Part shown: positions 8,045 to 17,141 of the stretch, one piece after another
Position numbering within the stretch: position 1 is the first letter of the stretch
How the letters are laid out: every line of letters starts with the position of its first letter
Assembly (NCBI GenBank): GCA_031367435.1
Contig: JANLPV010000199.1
Coordinates: 7,583 to 71,582, forward strand
Reading direction: 5' to 3'
From: WLMZ01 sp031367435
Lineage (GTDB): Bacteria; Actinomycetota; Acidimicrobiia; Acidimicrobiales; Ilumatobacteraceae
DNA length: 64,000 nt
Made by a program: the position numbers and the translations under genes
Notes under the pieces: generated by a model
The model's input: only the letters and a program-made list of their open reading frames with translations
Database searches by the model: none
Told to the model about the DNA's origin: nothing

Positions 8045-8923
8045 ATGGTTGTGCAAATGCCCGGTCGTTACAGGTTCTCATTCCCGTCACGTCGCGGCCA
8101 CTCCGACCCGTGGTTCCGAGTCGGCTCCATCGATGTCACCACTACCGTGTTGGTCACCGCGTTGTGCGTCATTTCGATCTTCGTGTGGTCGGCCGACACC
8201 GTTGCCTGGTCGCACGGCGCGCTGATCCCTAACGAAGTGACGTCTGGACAGATCTGGCGTCTCGTCACGTGGCCTATCACCAACGATCTCTCCGGCAATC
8301 AGGCAATTTGGAACGTGATCTCGATTGCCTTGTTCTGGTACTTCGGCAAGGAGATCGAGAACCAGATCGGCCGTGCCAAGTTTGCGTGGACCGTCGTGCT
8401 CATCGCGGTGATTCCAGCGCTTGTGGCCACCGGACTCAACGTGTCGCTGTTCTCCATCCGTTCCGTGGAGGTGGCCCTTTTCGTTGTGTTCGTCGTGCAG
8501 TACCCGCGTGCGCCGTTCTTCTTCGGTATCCCCGCATGGGTATTGGCCGTCGTTCTCGTGGGCATCGAGATTCTGCAATACGTGGCCGACCGCCTCTACA
8601 AGTTGATCATCGTGTTGTTGGTGACGATCGCGACAGCGGTGTGGTCGGCACGCAGTTTTGGCATGCTCTCCGATCTGCAATGGCTGCCGCAGATCAAGCT
8701 CGGTAAGGGCAGCGCCGGTCGTGCGCCCAAACGAAAGTTCAAAGGGCCGGTAGTGGTCGACGGCAATTGGCCAACAACTGCCACCTACACACCCATGCAA
8801 GATCAGGCCGAGGTGGATGGCATCCTGGACAAGATCGCGCTTGTGGGGATGGACGGCCTGACGTCGGAGGAGAAGCGTCGACTCAACGAAGCCAGCAAGC
8901 GGTTGCGCAAGAAAGGCAACTAG
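8045..8923 (+). CDS. rhomboid-like membrane protein, apparently protease-inactive
   Basis: The protein is about 292 residues with six or so hydrophobic segments between residues 30 and 205. The rhomboid landmark W-R-L-V-T-W-P is followed by N-V-I-S-I-A-L-F-W-Y-F-G-K-E-I-E-N-Q-I-G. The C-terminus has the small helical domain seen in bacterial rhomboids (I-L-D-K-I-A...L-T-S-E-E-K-R-R-L). The catalytic G-x-S-G serine motif is absent where expected, being replaced by a stretch reading S-I-R-S-V-E-V-A. It is therefore probably a pseudoprotease that binds membrane proteins. ATG 8045 was chosen; 8057 is also possible, and the open frame upstream overlaps uvrC. Confidence 0.75.
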   Translation: MVVQMPGRYRFSFPSRRGHSDPWFRVGSIDVTTTVLVTALCVISIFVWSADTVAWSHGALIPNEVTSGQIWRLVTWPITNDLSGNQAIWNVISIALFWYFGKEIENQIGRAKFAWTVVLIAVIPALVATGLNVSLFSIRSVEVALFVVFVVQYPRAPFFFGIPAWVLAVVLVGIEILQYVADRLYKLIIVLLVTIATAVWSARSFGMLSDLQWLPQIKLGKGSAGRAPKRKFKGPVVVDGNWPTTATYTPMQDQAEVDGILDKIALVGMDGLTSEEKRRLNEASKRLRKKGN

Positions 8924-8945
8924 AGCAACGTCGCCCGGCGGGGTG

Positions 8946-11789
8946 TTACACACCGAGCAGGGGCTTGAGGAAGTGGCCAGTATGGCTCGCTGGCAGGCTG
9001 GCGATGTGCTCGGGTGGCCCCTCGCCCACGATGAGACCTCCCCCGTTGCCGCCCTCGGGGCCGAGGTCAATCACCCAGTCTGCCGTCTTGATGACATCGA
9101 GATTGTGCTCGATCACCAACACGGTGTTGCCCTGATCAACGAGCCGAGACAGGACAGTGAGCAGACGGCGGACGTCTTCGAAATGCAAACCAGTGGTGGG
9201 CTCATCGAGCAGATAGATGGTGTGGCCGGTTGAACGTTTCGCCAGTTCGGCTGAGAGTTTGACTCGCTGCGCCTCGCCGCCGGACAACGTTGGCGCAGGT
9301 TGACCGAGACGCACATAGCCGAGCCCGACGTCGACAAGCGTCTGCATATAGCGCGCAATCGCAGGCTGATTGATGAAGAAGTCGACGGCCTCTGCCACGG
9401 GCATGTCGAGGACCTCCGCGATGTTCTTGCCTTTGAACTGAATGTCGAGGGTGTCGCGGTTGTAGCGGGCGCCCTTGCAGACCTCACATGGCACGTAGAC
9501 GTCGGGGAGAAAGTGCATCTCGATCTTGAGGGTGCCGTCACCACTGCACGCCTCGCAGCGACCACCGGCAACGTTGAAGCTGAAGCGCCCCGGCATGTAG
9601 CCACGCACCTTTGATTCCTGTGTGCTGGCGAACAACTTGCGTACGTTGTCGAATACGCCGGTGTACGTTGCCGCGTTCGAGCGCGGTGTGCGCCCAATCG
9701 GCGATTGATCCATGTCGATCACCTTGTCGAGCAACTCAATGCCGAGCACCGACGTGTGCTTGCCCGCCGCCAGCTTCGACTTGTAGATCTTCTGCATCAG
9801 CGTGGGCAACAAGATGTCGCGGACCAGCGAACTCTTGCCTGATCCAGAAACGCCCGTGACAGCAACGAAACAGCCGAGCGGAATCTTCACGTTGATGTTT
9901 TGCAGATTGTGTTCGCGCGCACCCTTCACCGTCAGCCAGTCCTTGCTCGGCGCGCGACGCTGCTTCGGCACAGGGATGCTGCGTTTACCAGAGAGGTATT
10001 GACCGGTCACCGAATCCTTCGCCTTGAGGATTCCCTTGACCGGACCGCTGTACACCACCTCTCCGCCGTGCTCGCCCGCGCCGGGGCCAATGTCGACGAT
10101 CCAGTCGCTGGCGCGAATGGTGTCTTCGTCGTGCTCGACCACGAGCACCGTGTTGCCCAAATCACGTAAGCGTTCGAGCGTCTCGATGAGGCGGTGATTG
10201 TCGCGTTGATGCAACCCGATCGAAGGTTCGTCGAGGACATATAGGGTGCCAACCAGACCCGAACCAATTTGGCTGGCGAGCCGAATGCGTTGCGCCTCGC
10301 CACCAGCGAGCGTTGCTGCCGAACGCGACAACGAGAGATAGTCGAGCCCGACGTCGAGGAGGAATCCGAGTCGGGCGTTGACCTCTTTGACGACTCGTTC
10401 GGCGATCATACGATCGCGTTCGCTGAGTTCGAGACCAACCAGGAACTTGGCCGATTCACCAATGCTCATATCGCAGACATCGGAGATGTGCTTGCCGTTG
10501 ACGGTCACGGCGAGACTTGCTGGCTTGAGCCGCGCCCCATCACATGTTGGGCACGGCACCAGACGCATGTAACCCTCGTACTGCTCGCGACTCCAATCGC
10601 TCTCGGCGGTCTGATGGCGTCGCTTGATCCAAGGAATCACGCCTTCGTACGCAGTGGAGTACGCGCGAGTGCGCCCATAACGGTTCTTGTACTTGACGGC
10701 GAGATTGCCCTCGACACCGTGGAGGATGATCTTGGCCTGCTTCGCATTCATCGCGCTCCACGGGGCATCGATATCGATCTCGTACACGTCGGCAACGGCT
10801 TCGATCATGCGATTGAAATACTGGGTATGGGCCGAACGCCACGGTGCAATTGCACCACCGGTGATCGACAACTCGGGATCGGGAACAATGAGTTCGGGAT
10901 CGATTTCGAACGTGGTACCGAGGCCATCGCACGCCGCGCACGCGCCGTACGGCGAGTTGAACGAGAAGTTTCGCGGAGCGAGCTCTTCGAAGCTGGTGCC
11001 ACACTTCGGGCAGGCGAGGTGCTGACTGAAGGTGAGCGTGTCCTGCGCAGCGCCGTCGGTGCCAACGATCTCGATCTCGGCCACGCCATCGGCCAACTTC
11101 AGCGCCGTCTCAAGACTGTCGGTGAGTCGACGTTCGATGCCATCGCGCCGAACGAGTCGGTCGATAACGACCTCTATGGAATGATTCTCGTAGCGGGCCA
11201 GACTTTCATCTCGTTTGAGAAACTCGGCTATGTCGACAAGTTCGGTATCGACCCGCGCCCGAACGAAACCCTGACCGGCAAGGTCTTCGAGCAGCGTTTT
11301 GTACTCACCCTTTCGGCCGCGCACGACGGGCGCGAGCACCTGAAAGCGTGTGCCGTCGGGCATGAGCAGGATGCGATCAACGATCTGTTGGGGAGTTTGG
11401 CGCTGCAGTCGCGTGCCGTCGTTGGGGCAATGTTGGATGCCGATGCGCGCGTAGAGCAGACGAAGGTAGTCGTACACCTCGGTAATGGTGCCGACTGTTG
11501 AGCGCGGGTTGCGGCTGGCCGATTTCTGGTCGATCGAGATAGCCGGCGAGAGACCCTCGATGACATCGACGTCGGGCTTGTCCATCTGCCCCAGAAATTG
11601 ACGCGCGTATGCGCTGAGCGATTCAACGTAGCGCCGTTGACCTTCGGCATAGATGGTGTCGAAGGCAAGGCTCGACTTGCCGGAGCCGGACAACCCAGTA
11701 AACACAATGAGCTTGTCGCGCGGTAGATCGACGCTGACATTGCGCAAGTTGTGCTCGCGTGCGCCGCGAACGATGATCTTGTCAGCCAT
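8946..11789 (-). CDS. uvrA: UvrABC system protein A (excinuclease ATPase subunit)
   Basis: The 947-residue protein has two ABC ATPase halves. The first Walker A is G-L-S-G-S-G-K-S-S (about residues 32-40) and the second is G-V-S-G-S-G-K-S-S (near 650). Both halves have L-S-G-G-E-A-Q-R signatures. Zinc-type C-P-x-C and C-x-x-C pairs are present, for example C-P-K-C and C-E-V-C. UvrA finds DNA damage as a dimer and loads UvrB. The length is normal. It is co-oriented with uvrB, 50 bases upstream, so the two probably share a transcript. Confidence 0.98.
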   Translation of the reverse strand: MADKIIVRGAREHNLRNVSVDLPRDKLIVFTGLSGSGKSSLAFDTIYAEGQRRYVESLSAYARQFLGQMDKPDVDVIEGLSPAISIDQKSASRNPRSTVGTITEVYDYLRLLYARIGIQHCPNDGTRLQRQTPQQIVDRILLMPDGTRFQVLAPVVRGRKGEYKTLLEDLAGQGFVRARVDTELVDIAEFLKRDESLARYENHSIEVVIDRLVRRDGIERRLTDSLETALKLADGVAEIEIVGTDGAAQDTLTFSQHLACPKCGTSFEELAPRNFSFNSPYGACAACDGLGTTFEIDPELIVPDPELSITGGAIAPWRSAHTQYFNRMIEAVADVYEIDIDAPWSAMNAKQAKIILHGVEGNLAVKYKNRYGRTRAYSTAYEGVIPWIKRRHQTAESDWSREQYEGYMRLVPCPTCDGARLKPASLAVTVNGKHISDVCDMSIGESAKFLVGLELSERDRMIAERVVKEVNARLGFLLDVGLDYLSLSRSAATLAGGEAQRIRLASQIGSGLVGTLYVLDEPSIGLHQRDNHRLIETLERLRDLGNTVLVVEHDEDTIRASDWIVDIGPGAGEHGGEVVYSGPVKGILKAKDSVTGQYLSGKRSIPVPKQRRAPSKDWLTVKGAREHNLQNINVKIPLGCFVAVTGVSGSGKSSLVRDILLPTLMQKIYKSKLAAGKHTSVLGIELLDKVIDMDQSPIGRTPRSNAATYTGVFDNVRKLFASTQESKVRGYMPGRFSFNVAGGRCEACSGDGTLKIEMHFLPDVYVPCEVCKGARYNRDTLDIQFKGKNIAEVLDMPVAEAVDFFINQPAIARYMQTLVDVGLGYVRLGQPAPTLSGGEAQRVKLSAELAKRSTGHTIYLLDEPTTGLHFEDVRRLLTVLSRLVDQGNTVLVIEHNLDVIKTADWVIDLGPEGGNGGGLIVGEGPPEHIASLPASHTGHFLKPLLGV

Positions 11790-11839
11790 CTGGCGAACCT
11801 ACCTAGGAAAGTGGGCGAAGGGAAACGCAGGAGAATTGG

Positions 11840-13858
11840 TCAGCCTGCATCGCGAAGTTCGCGGCGGAGGTCATTGATTTCGTCGCGCAGACGCGCTGCG
11901 TACTCGAACCGAAGCTCGACAGATGCTTCGTGCATTTCTTCCTCAAGCGTGAGAATGAGACGGGCTAATTCCTGCTGGGGAAGCGTCTTGAGCTCGCGTT
12001 GCACTTTGTCTCGTTCGCGTTGCTTACGGCGATCCTTACCGGGCACCGGTGCGGACGAATCGGGTCGCAGCAGCGACAAGATGTCGCCGACCGCTTTACG
12101 AATGGTCTGCGGATTGATGCCGTTCTCGAGGTTGTACGCGATTTGCCGCTCGCGGCGGCGTTGCGTTTCCTCGATCGCTTTGGTCATCGAGTTCGTGATG
12201 CGGTCGGCATACATGATGACTTGGCCGTCGACGTTTCGGGCGGCGCGACCCATCGTCTGGATGAGCGAGGTCTCACTGCGTAAAAAGCCCTCTTTGTCGG
12301 CATCGAGAATTGCGACCAACGACACCTCGGGCAGGTCGAGGCCCTCACGCAACAGGTTGATACCGACCAACGCGTCGAACTCGCCGAGGCGCAATCCACG
12401 GAGCGTTTCAATGCGTTGGATGGTGTCGATGTTGCTATGCAGGTAGCGAACGCGCAGCCCCTGTTCGAGCAGGTACTCGGTGAGGTCCTCGGCCATTTTC
12501 TTGGTGAGCGTGGTGATGAGCACCCGATCGCCCTGGGCAACACGGGCATTCACATTTTCGATGAGATCGTCGATCTGTCCCTTCGTTGGTTTGACGATCA
12601 CCTCAGGGTCGATCAGACCCGTAGGACGCACAATCTGCTCCACCACTTGCTGGGACACCCTCAGTTCATATGCCGATGGCGTGGCCGACAAGAACACACA
12701 CTGCGGAATTCGCTCGAGCACCTCCTCGAACCGAAGGGGCCGGTTGTCGCGTGCGCTAGGTAGGCGAAAGCCGTGCTCGACCAGTTGGTCTTTACGGCTG
12801 AGGTCACCCATGTACTGACCGTGCAGTTGCGGGACAGCGACATGGCTCTCGTCAATCACCAACAAGAAATCGTCGGGGAAATAGTCGATGAGGGTGAACG
12901 GTGGCTCGCCGAATGTGCGACCATCGATGTGCATGGAGTAGTTCTCGATGCCGTTGCAATAACCGACCTCTTGGATCATCTCGAGGTCGTACTCGGTGCG
13001 CATCCTCAAACGCTGCGCCTCGAGCAGCTTGCCTTGTGATTCGAACAGCGCCAACCGTTCCTGCAACTCGGCTTCGATACCGATGACCGCCTTGCGCATG
13101 CGTTCATCACCAGCCACGTAATGAGTCGCGGGAAAGATCATCACCTCGCTGAGCTCGTTGAGTTGTTCTCCCGTGAGCGGATCGATCACCGTGATGCGGT
13201 CGACGGTGTCGCCGAACATCTCGATGCGCAGCACGGTTTCGTCATACGAAGGGTGCACCTCAATGGTGTCGCCACGTACCCGGAACTTGCCGCGGCCGAG
13301 CGCAATATCGTTGCGATCGAATTGGAGATCGACGAGACGACGCAGAATGCTGCGTTGGTCATAATCGACGCCAGTGTGGAGTTCGAGCAGCTGACCCTTG
13401 TATTCCTCGGGGTTGCCCATGCCGTAGATGCAACTGACCGATGCAACAACGATGGTGTCGCGGCGGGTGAGTAATGCCGCAGTTGCACTGTGACGCAACC
13501 GATCGATCTCATCGTTGATCGATGAGTCCTTCTCGATGTAGGTGTCGCTCGAAGCCATGTACGCCTCGGGCTGGTAATAGTCGTAATAGCTGACGAAGTA
13601 CTCCACGCGGTTCTCCGGGAAGAACTCGCGCATCTCCTGCGTCAACTGTGCGGCAAGCGACTTGTTAGGCGCGAGAATGAGCGTTGGCTTCTGAACGTTT
13701 TCGATGGTCCACGCAATGGTTGCCGACTTACCCGAACCGGTGATGCCAAGCAGCGTCTGAAAGCGAAGCCCACTCTCGATACCCTCGGACAATTGGCTGA
13801 TTGCCTTGGGTTGGTCGCCGGCAGGAGCGAAATCGGAGACCACCTTGAACGGAATCAC
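11840..13858 (-). CDS. uvrB: UvrABC system protein B (excinuclease helicase subunit)
   Basis: The 672-residue protein is an SF2-like helicase with Walker A G-I-T-G-S-G-K-S (about residues 38-45), the flexible beta-hairpin stretch Y-Y-D-Y-Y-Q-P-E-A-Y, the DE box V-I-D-E-S-H, helicase motif V/VI residues (L-L-R-E-G-L-D-L-P-E; Q-T-M-G-R-A-A-R-N) and a C-terminal UVR domain that contacts UvrC. It verifies lesions passed from UvrA. The start is a GTG at 13858. coaE lies 32 bases upstream, the same pairing as in mycobacteria. Confidence 0.98.
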   Translation of the reverse strand: MIPFKVVSDFAPAGDQPKAISQLSEGIESGLRFQTLLGITGSGKSATIAWTIENVQKPTLILAPNKSLAAQLTQEMREFFPENRVEYFVSYYDYYQPEAYMASSDTYIEKDSSINDEIDRLRHSATAALLTRRDTIVVASVSCIYGMGNPEEYKGQLLELHTGVDYDQRSILRRLVDLQFDRNDIALGRGKFRVRGDTIEVHPSYDETVLRIEMFGDTVDRITVIDPLTGEQLNELSEVMIFPATHYVAGDERMRKAVIGIEAELQERLALFESQGKLLEAQRLRMRTEYDLEMIQEVGYCNGIENYSMHIDGRTFGEPPFTLIDYFPDDFLLVIDESHVAVPQLHGQYMGDLSRKDQLVEHGFRLPSARDNRPLRFEEVLERIPQCVFLSATPSAYELRVSQQVVEQIVRPTGLIDPEVIVKPTKGQIDDLIENVNARVAQGDRVLITTLTKKMAEDLTEYLLEQGLRVRYLHSNIDTIQRIETLRGLRLGEFDALVGINLLREGLDLPEVSLVAILDADKEGFLRSETSLIQTMGRAARNVDGQVIMYADRITNSMTKAIEETQRRRERQIAYNLENGINPQTIRKAVGDILSLLRPDSSAPVPGKDRRKQRERDKVQRELKTLPQQELARLILTLEEEMHEASVELRFEYAARLRDEINDLRRELRDAG

Positions 13859-13890
13859 TCCGGCAGTGTATCAGCGAACAACCGTTCGAT

Positions 13891-14559
13891 CTAGGGCAAA
13901 CTCTTGCCATCGCCCGCCGGCGGATTTTCGACCGGATCTGCCAAGCGCGCATCATCGGCGGTCACCGCCGGAAGTGACTGCATCCAACGCCACAACCCCT
14001 CAAGAGCAGCATCGAGCGATTCGCGATCGCCAGCATTGTCGATGACATAGTCGGCTTTTGCGAGCCGCTCCTCGCGGGTGGCTTGGCGTGCGATGCGCGA
14101 TCGCGCATCGGTTTCGTCCATCCCACGCGAATGAACCAGTCGATCAACTGCAATCTCAATCGGTGTATCCACGACAGCGACACCCCCGACGGGATATCGG
14201 CTGTTCTCGATGAGCAGCGGAACATCGAGTACGACGACTGCATCGGTGCCGAGGTGTTCGCGCATTCGTTCGCGGATCGCCCTGCCGACTGCAGGGTGCA
14301 CGAGGGCGTTCAATTCCTTCAGGATCTCGGGATCCGGGAACACGATTGCGGCAAGCGCAAGGCGATCGAGGGAGCCGTCCTCAGCAACGATTCGGGTGCC
14401 AAACCGCTCCACGATCGCCTCGAACACAGGGGCCCCAGGCTGCTGCAATTCGCGTGTCAGAGCATCGGCATCGATGACCACTGCCCCCTTCGCGGCCAAG
14501 CCAGCCGACACGGTCGACTTGCCCGAACCGATCCCACCAGTAAGCCCCACGACGATCAT
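13891..14559 (-). CDS. coaE: dephospho-CoA kinase
   Basis: The 222-residue protein begins M-I-V-V-G-L-T-G-G-I-G-S-G-K-S, the P-loop of dephospho-CoA kinase, and continues with D-A-D-A-L-T-R-E-L and the lid motif S-R-I-A-R-Q. It phosphorylates the ribose 3'-OH of dephospho-CoA, the last step of CoA synthesis. The open frame extends 60 codons upstream, but the P-loop position fixes the start at ATG 14559. The start is only 42 bases from the divergent histidine kinase gene, so the promoters must be compressed or overlapping. Confidence 0.95.
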   Translation of the reverse strand: MIVVGLTGGIGSGKSTVSAGLAAKGAVVIDADALTRELQQPGAPVFEAIVERFGTRIVAEDGSLDRLALAAIVFPDPEILKELNALVHPAVGRAIRERMREHLGTDAVVVLDVPLLIENSRYPVGGVAVVDTPIEIAVDRLVHSRGMDETDARSRIARQATREERLAKADYVIDNAGDRESLDAALEGLWRWMQSLPAVTADDARLADPVENPPAGDGKSLP

Positions 14560-14601
14560 GCGACGACGGTAGCAAGCAACGCAGCTACCATCGCGAACGT
14601 A

Positions 14602-16449
14602 ATGGGCGAACAACTGGATCAATCTGAAGACGCGCTGTCTCACGACGGCCCTGGTGAGACACGCAACACATTGTCCGCGCCTGCGTCCACGACGAGCGAG
14701 CCAACCTCGTGGCCTTTGGTCGAACGACGCCGAAGCCACGCGAGCACCTATATCGGGGTCGACCGGCGTCTCGCCGATCGCACCGCATCCGCGAAGCTCG
14801 TGGCCACTGTGCAGGCCGCGCCACTCATGCCCTTCCGCATCGCCGCGCTTATCGGCGCAGCGGTGCGTGGTTTCGACGCGTTCAGCAAGGCCAACTGGGA
14901 GCTGTCGGTCGCTACGGGTTTCATCGCGGCCTACACACTGTTCGCCATCTTTCGGCCGGTGCCCTATCGCAACGACAATCGCACTCGGTTGCGGGTTGTC
15001 GTCGAACTTGCATTAGTCACTGGTGCCGTCCTCACCACTGGCGGCTGGAGCTCACCACTCGCGGTGTGCCTCGTTCCAACCTGCATGCTCGCCGGATTCG
15101 TTGGTGGCACGATCTTCAGCGCCCAGCTTGGAGCCGGCGCAGCTGCCGTCATCACGCTGCAATATCTCAAAGATGTCGGAGCGCATCAGGCCATTCGCGA
15201 ATCCGAACTCTGGATTGGTCTGCTGCTCCTCGTGGCTGTCACCAGTGGCGTCTCGCACCGCGCGTCGCTCGAGTCGGCACGCCATCAACAAGCCGCTCTC
15301 GACCGAGTCGGGCGACTCGCCGAAGCGAACGCGCTGTTGTTCTCGTTGCAGCGCATTGCACAGACGTTGCCCGCGTCCCTCGACTTGCAAGACGTCTTGG
15401 ATTCAACCGTCGCACGAGTGCAGTCCTTGATCGACCACAGCATGCTCACCATCTTGTTGCACAACGACATCACAAATAGCCTCACCCCAGCGCGCATCCA
15501 GGGCTACACACTCGAAGGTTCGCGCCGTCAGCTCGCCCTTCCCGACGCCGCACAGGAAGCACTGCGCGCACCCAAGACGGTCAGACGCGACAACCTCTCC
15601 GCGTCCACCGCTGAGATGGGTTCAGGATCCGACGGCCTCGGCCCGGGTGCCCGCTCTGGTCTCTATGCAGCACTGCGCGCCCGCGGCGTCGTGATCGGCA
15701 TCATCGCGGTCGAGTCGCTCGAACCCGGCCACTTCGGGCAGCAACAAGCCGAAATCCTGCACGGTCTAGCAGAGCCATTCGGTATCGCGATCGACAACGC
15801 CAGATTGTTCAAGCGCCTCCGCATAGCCTCGGCAGACGAGGAACGCAACCGTATCGCCCGCGACATTCACGACGACATCGGTTCATCGCTTGCGTTCTTG
15901 GGTTTCGAGATCGATCGTTCGATCACCACTGCGTCTCGGGGCGATTCGGTTGATACGGCGCTCAAGGACCTGCGCATACAGGTGAGCGGAATGATCAGCA
16001 ATGTGCGCGAAACGCTGTACGACCTACGATCCGACGTCTCCGAGACGCAAGACCTGTCGTCGACCCTGAAGCAGTTCGTCGACCGCGTTCGAATTCGCAG
16101 CGGTTTGGAAATCGAGTTCGAGTCAAATCAGAGCATGCGCCTGAGCATCGCTCAAGAACGTGAGCTCTGGCATATCGCTCGCGAGGCATTGATCAACGTC
16201 GAACGCCACGCCCAGGCAACCACCGCGTCTGTTCGTTGGGTGTGCAAGCCGTCGCATGCCATCCTCACGATTCGTGATAACGGCGTCGGTCTCACCCCAG
16301 ACGCGGCCCGCATAGATTCGTACGGCATGATGGGAATGCGCGAGCGAGCGGCAAGTATCGGGGCGCAACTCACCACAGAATCGTCCCCAAGCGGTACGGT
16401 CATTCGGGTCGGACTGCGACAACCTCAGGGGGCAAGACAATGGGATTGA
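14602..16449 (+). CDS. NarL-type sensor histidine kinase with membrane region and GAF domain
   Basis: The 615-residue protein has a hydrophilic N-terminus (with E-R-R-R and G-V-D-R-R near residues 40-56), then four to five membrane segments (about residues 75-220), a GAF-like domain (about 250-410), a HisKA_3 dimerisation/phosphoacceptor helix (R-N-R-I-A-R-D-I-H-D-D-I-G-S-S) and an HATPase domain with D-N-G-V-G-L and G-M-M-G-M-R-E-R-A. It should phosphorylate the response regulator encoded next, which it overlaps by 10 bases. The open frame runs 173 codons further upstream, but that part lies antisense to coaE, so ATG 14602 was chosen. The signal is unknown. Confidence 0.9.
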   Translation: MGEQLDQSEDALSHDGPGETRNTLSAPASTTSEPTSWPLVERRRSHASTYIGVDRRLADRTASAKLVATVQAAPLMPFRIAALIGAAVRGFDAFSKANWELSVATGFIAAYTLFAIFRPVPYRNDNRTRLRVVVELALVTGAVLTTGGWSSPLAVCLVPTCMLAGFVGGTIFSAQLGAGAAAVITLQYLKDVGAHQAIRESELWIGLLLLVAVTSGVSHRASLESARHQQAALDRVGRLAEANALLFSLQRIAQTLPASLDLQDVLDSTVARVQSLIDHSMLTILLHNDITNSLTPARIQGYTLEGSRRQLALPDAAQEALRAPKTVRRDNLSASTAEMGSGSDGLGPGARSGLYAALRARGVVIGIIAVESLEPGHFGQQQAEILHGLAEPFGIAIDNARLFKRLRIASADEERNRIARDIHDDIGSSLAFLGFEIDRSITTASRGDSVDTALKDLRIQVSGMISNVRETLYDLRSDVSETQDLSSTLKQFVDRVRIRSGLEIEFESNQSMRLSIAQERELWHIAREALINVERHAQATTASVRWVCKPSHAILTIRDNGVGLTPDAARIDSYGMMGMRERAASIGAQLTTESSPSGTVIRVGLRQPQGARQWD

Positions 16450-17075
16450 CCGCAATACTCGTTGACGATCACACCATGCTGCGCCAAGGCCTTCGACGCG
16501 GGCTCGAAGCAGAGGGCCTCACCATCATCGGTGAGGCTGGTGACGGCGAGATCGGCGTGCGACTCGCGCTCGAGCTCCGCCCCGACGTCGTGTTGATGGA
16601 CGTGTCAATGCCCAACGTCGATGGCATTGAGGCAACTCGCCGGCTCCTCAAAGCCGATGCGCGCCAGAAGGTGATCATCCTGACGATGCACATGGACCGC
16701 AGCATCATCGACTCTGCCCTCCGCGCTGGTGCGACTGGATACCTCACCAAGGATTGTTCGATGAAGGAAGTCGTCGAGGCCATCCGCCTTGCGACGAACG
16801 GCGACACGGTGCTGTCGAAGAATCTCGCAACGCTCATGCTCAGCGAGGCACACAATGTCGAGGCAGACGACGAACCGCTCATTTCCCCTCGGGAAGAAGA
16901 AGTGTTGCAGCTCGTTGTCGATGGTCTCGGCACAGGTGAGATCGCGTCTCGGCTTTTCATCAGCCAGAAGACCGTGAAGAACCACCTCGCCTCGATCTAC
17001 GAAAAGCTCGACGCCCGTGACCGCACGCAAGCCGTACTCACCGCGGTGCGAATGGGCATCGTGCGCCTCAGATGA
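16440..17075 (+). CDS. NarL/FixJ-family response regulator
   Basis: The 211-residue protein has an N-terminal receiver (D-D-H near residues 9-11, phosphoacceptor Asp in V-L-M-D-V-S-M-P, Lys in L-T-K-D) and a C-terminal LuxR-type helix-turn-helix (S-P-R-E-E-E-V-L-Q-L-V to T-V-K-N-H-L-A-S-I-Y-E-K-L). It is the cognate partner of the preceding kinase, with translational overlap. Its stop codon lies within the stem of a strong inverted repeat that probably ends the transcript. Confidence 0.95.
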   Translation: MGLTAILVDDHTMLRQGLRRGLEAEGLTIIGEAGDGEIGVRLALELRPDVVLMDVSMPNVDGIEATRRLLKADARQKVIILTMHMDRSIIDSALRAGATGYLTKDCSMKEVVEAIRLATNGDTVLSKNLATLMLSEAHNVEADDEPLISPREEEVLQLVVDGLGTGEIASRLFISQKTVKNHLASIYEKLDARDRTQAVLTAVRMGIVRLR

Positions 17076-17112
17076 AACGATGGGGCCGGTTTCCCAACCC
17101 CATCGTTTCATC
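17071..17112. terminator. 15-bp inverted repeat between response regulator and rpsA
   Basis: GATGAAACGATGGGG (17071-17085) is repeated inverted and perfectly as CCCCATCGTTTCATC (17098-17112) around a 12-base loop. It separates two convergent genes, so it is placed to stop transcription from both sides. The following sequence is only moderately T-rich, so termination efficiency is uncertain. The stop codon of the response regulator is part of the left arm. Confidence 0.7.
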
Positions 17113-17141
17113 TGATTTCTAGAGCCCGAAGGCCAACTGTT

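Noticed and set aside
14083..14601. 173-codon upstream extension of the NarL-type kinase frame
   Set aside because: It is antisense to coaE and carries no domain. ATG 14602 lies immediately outside coaE and gives a normal kinase N-terminus.
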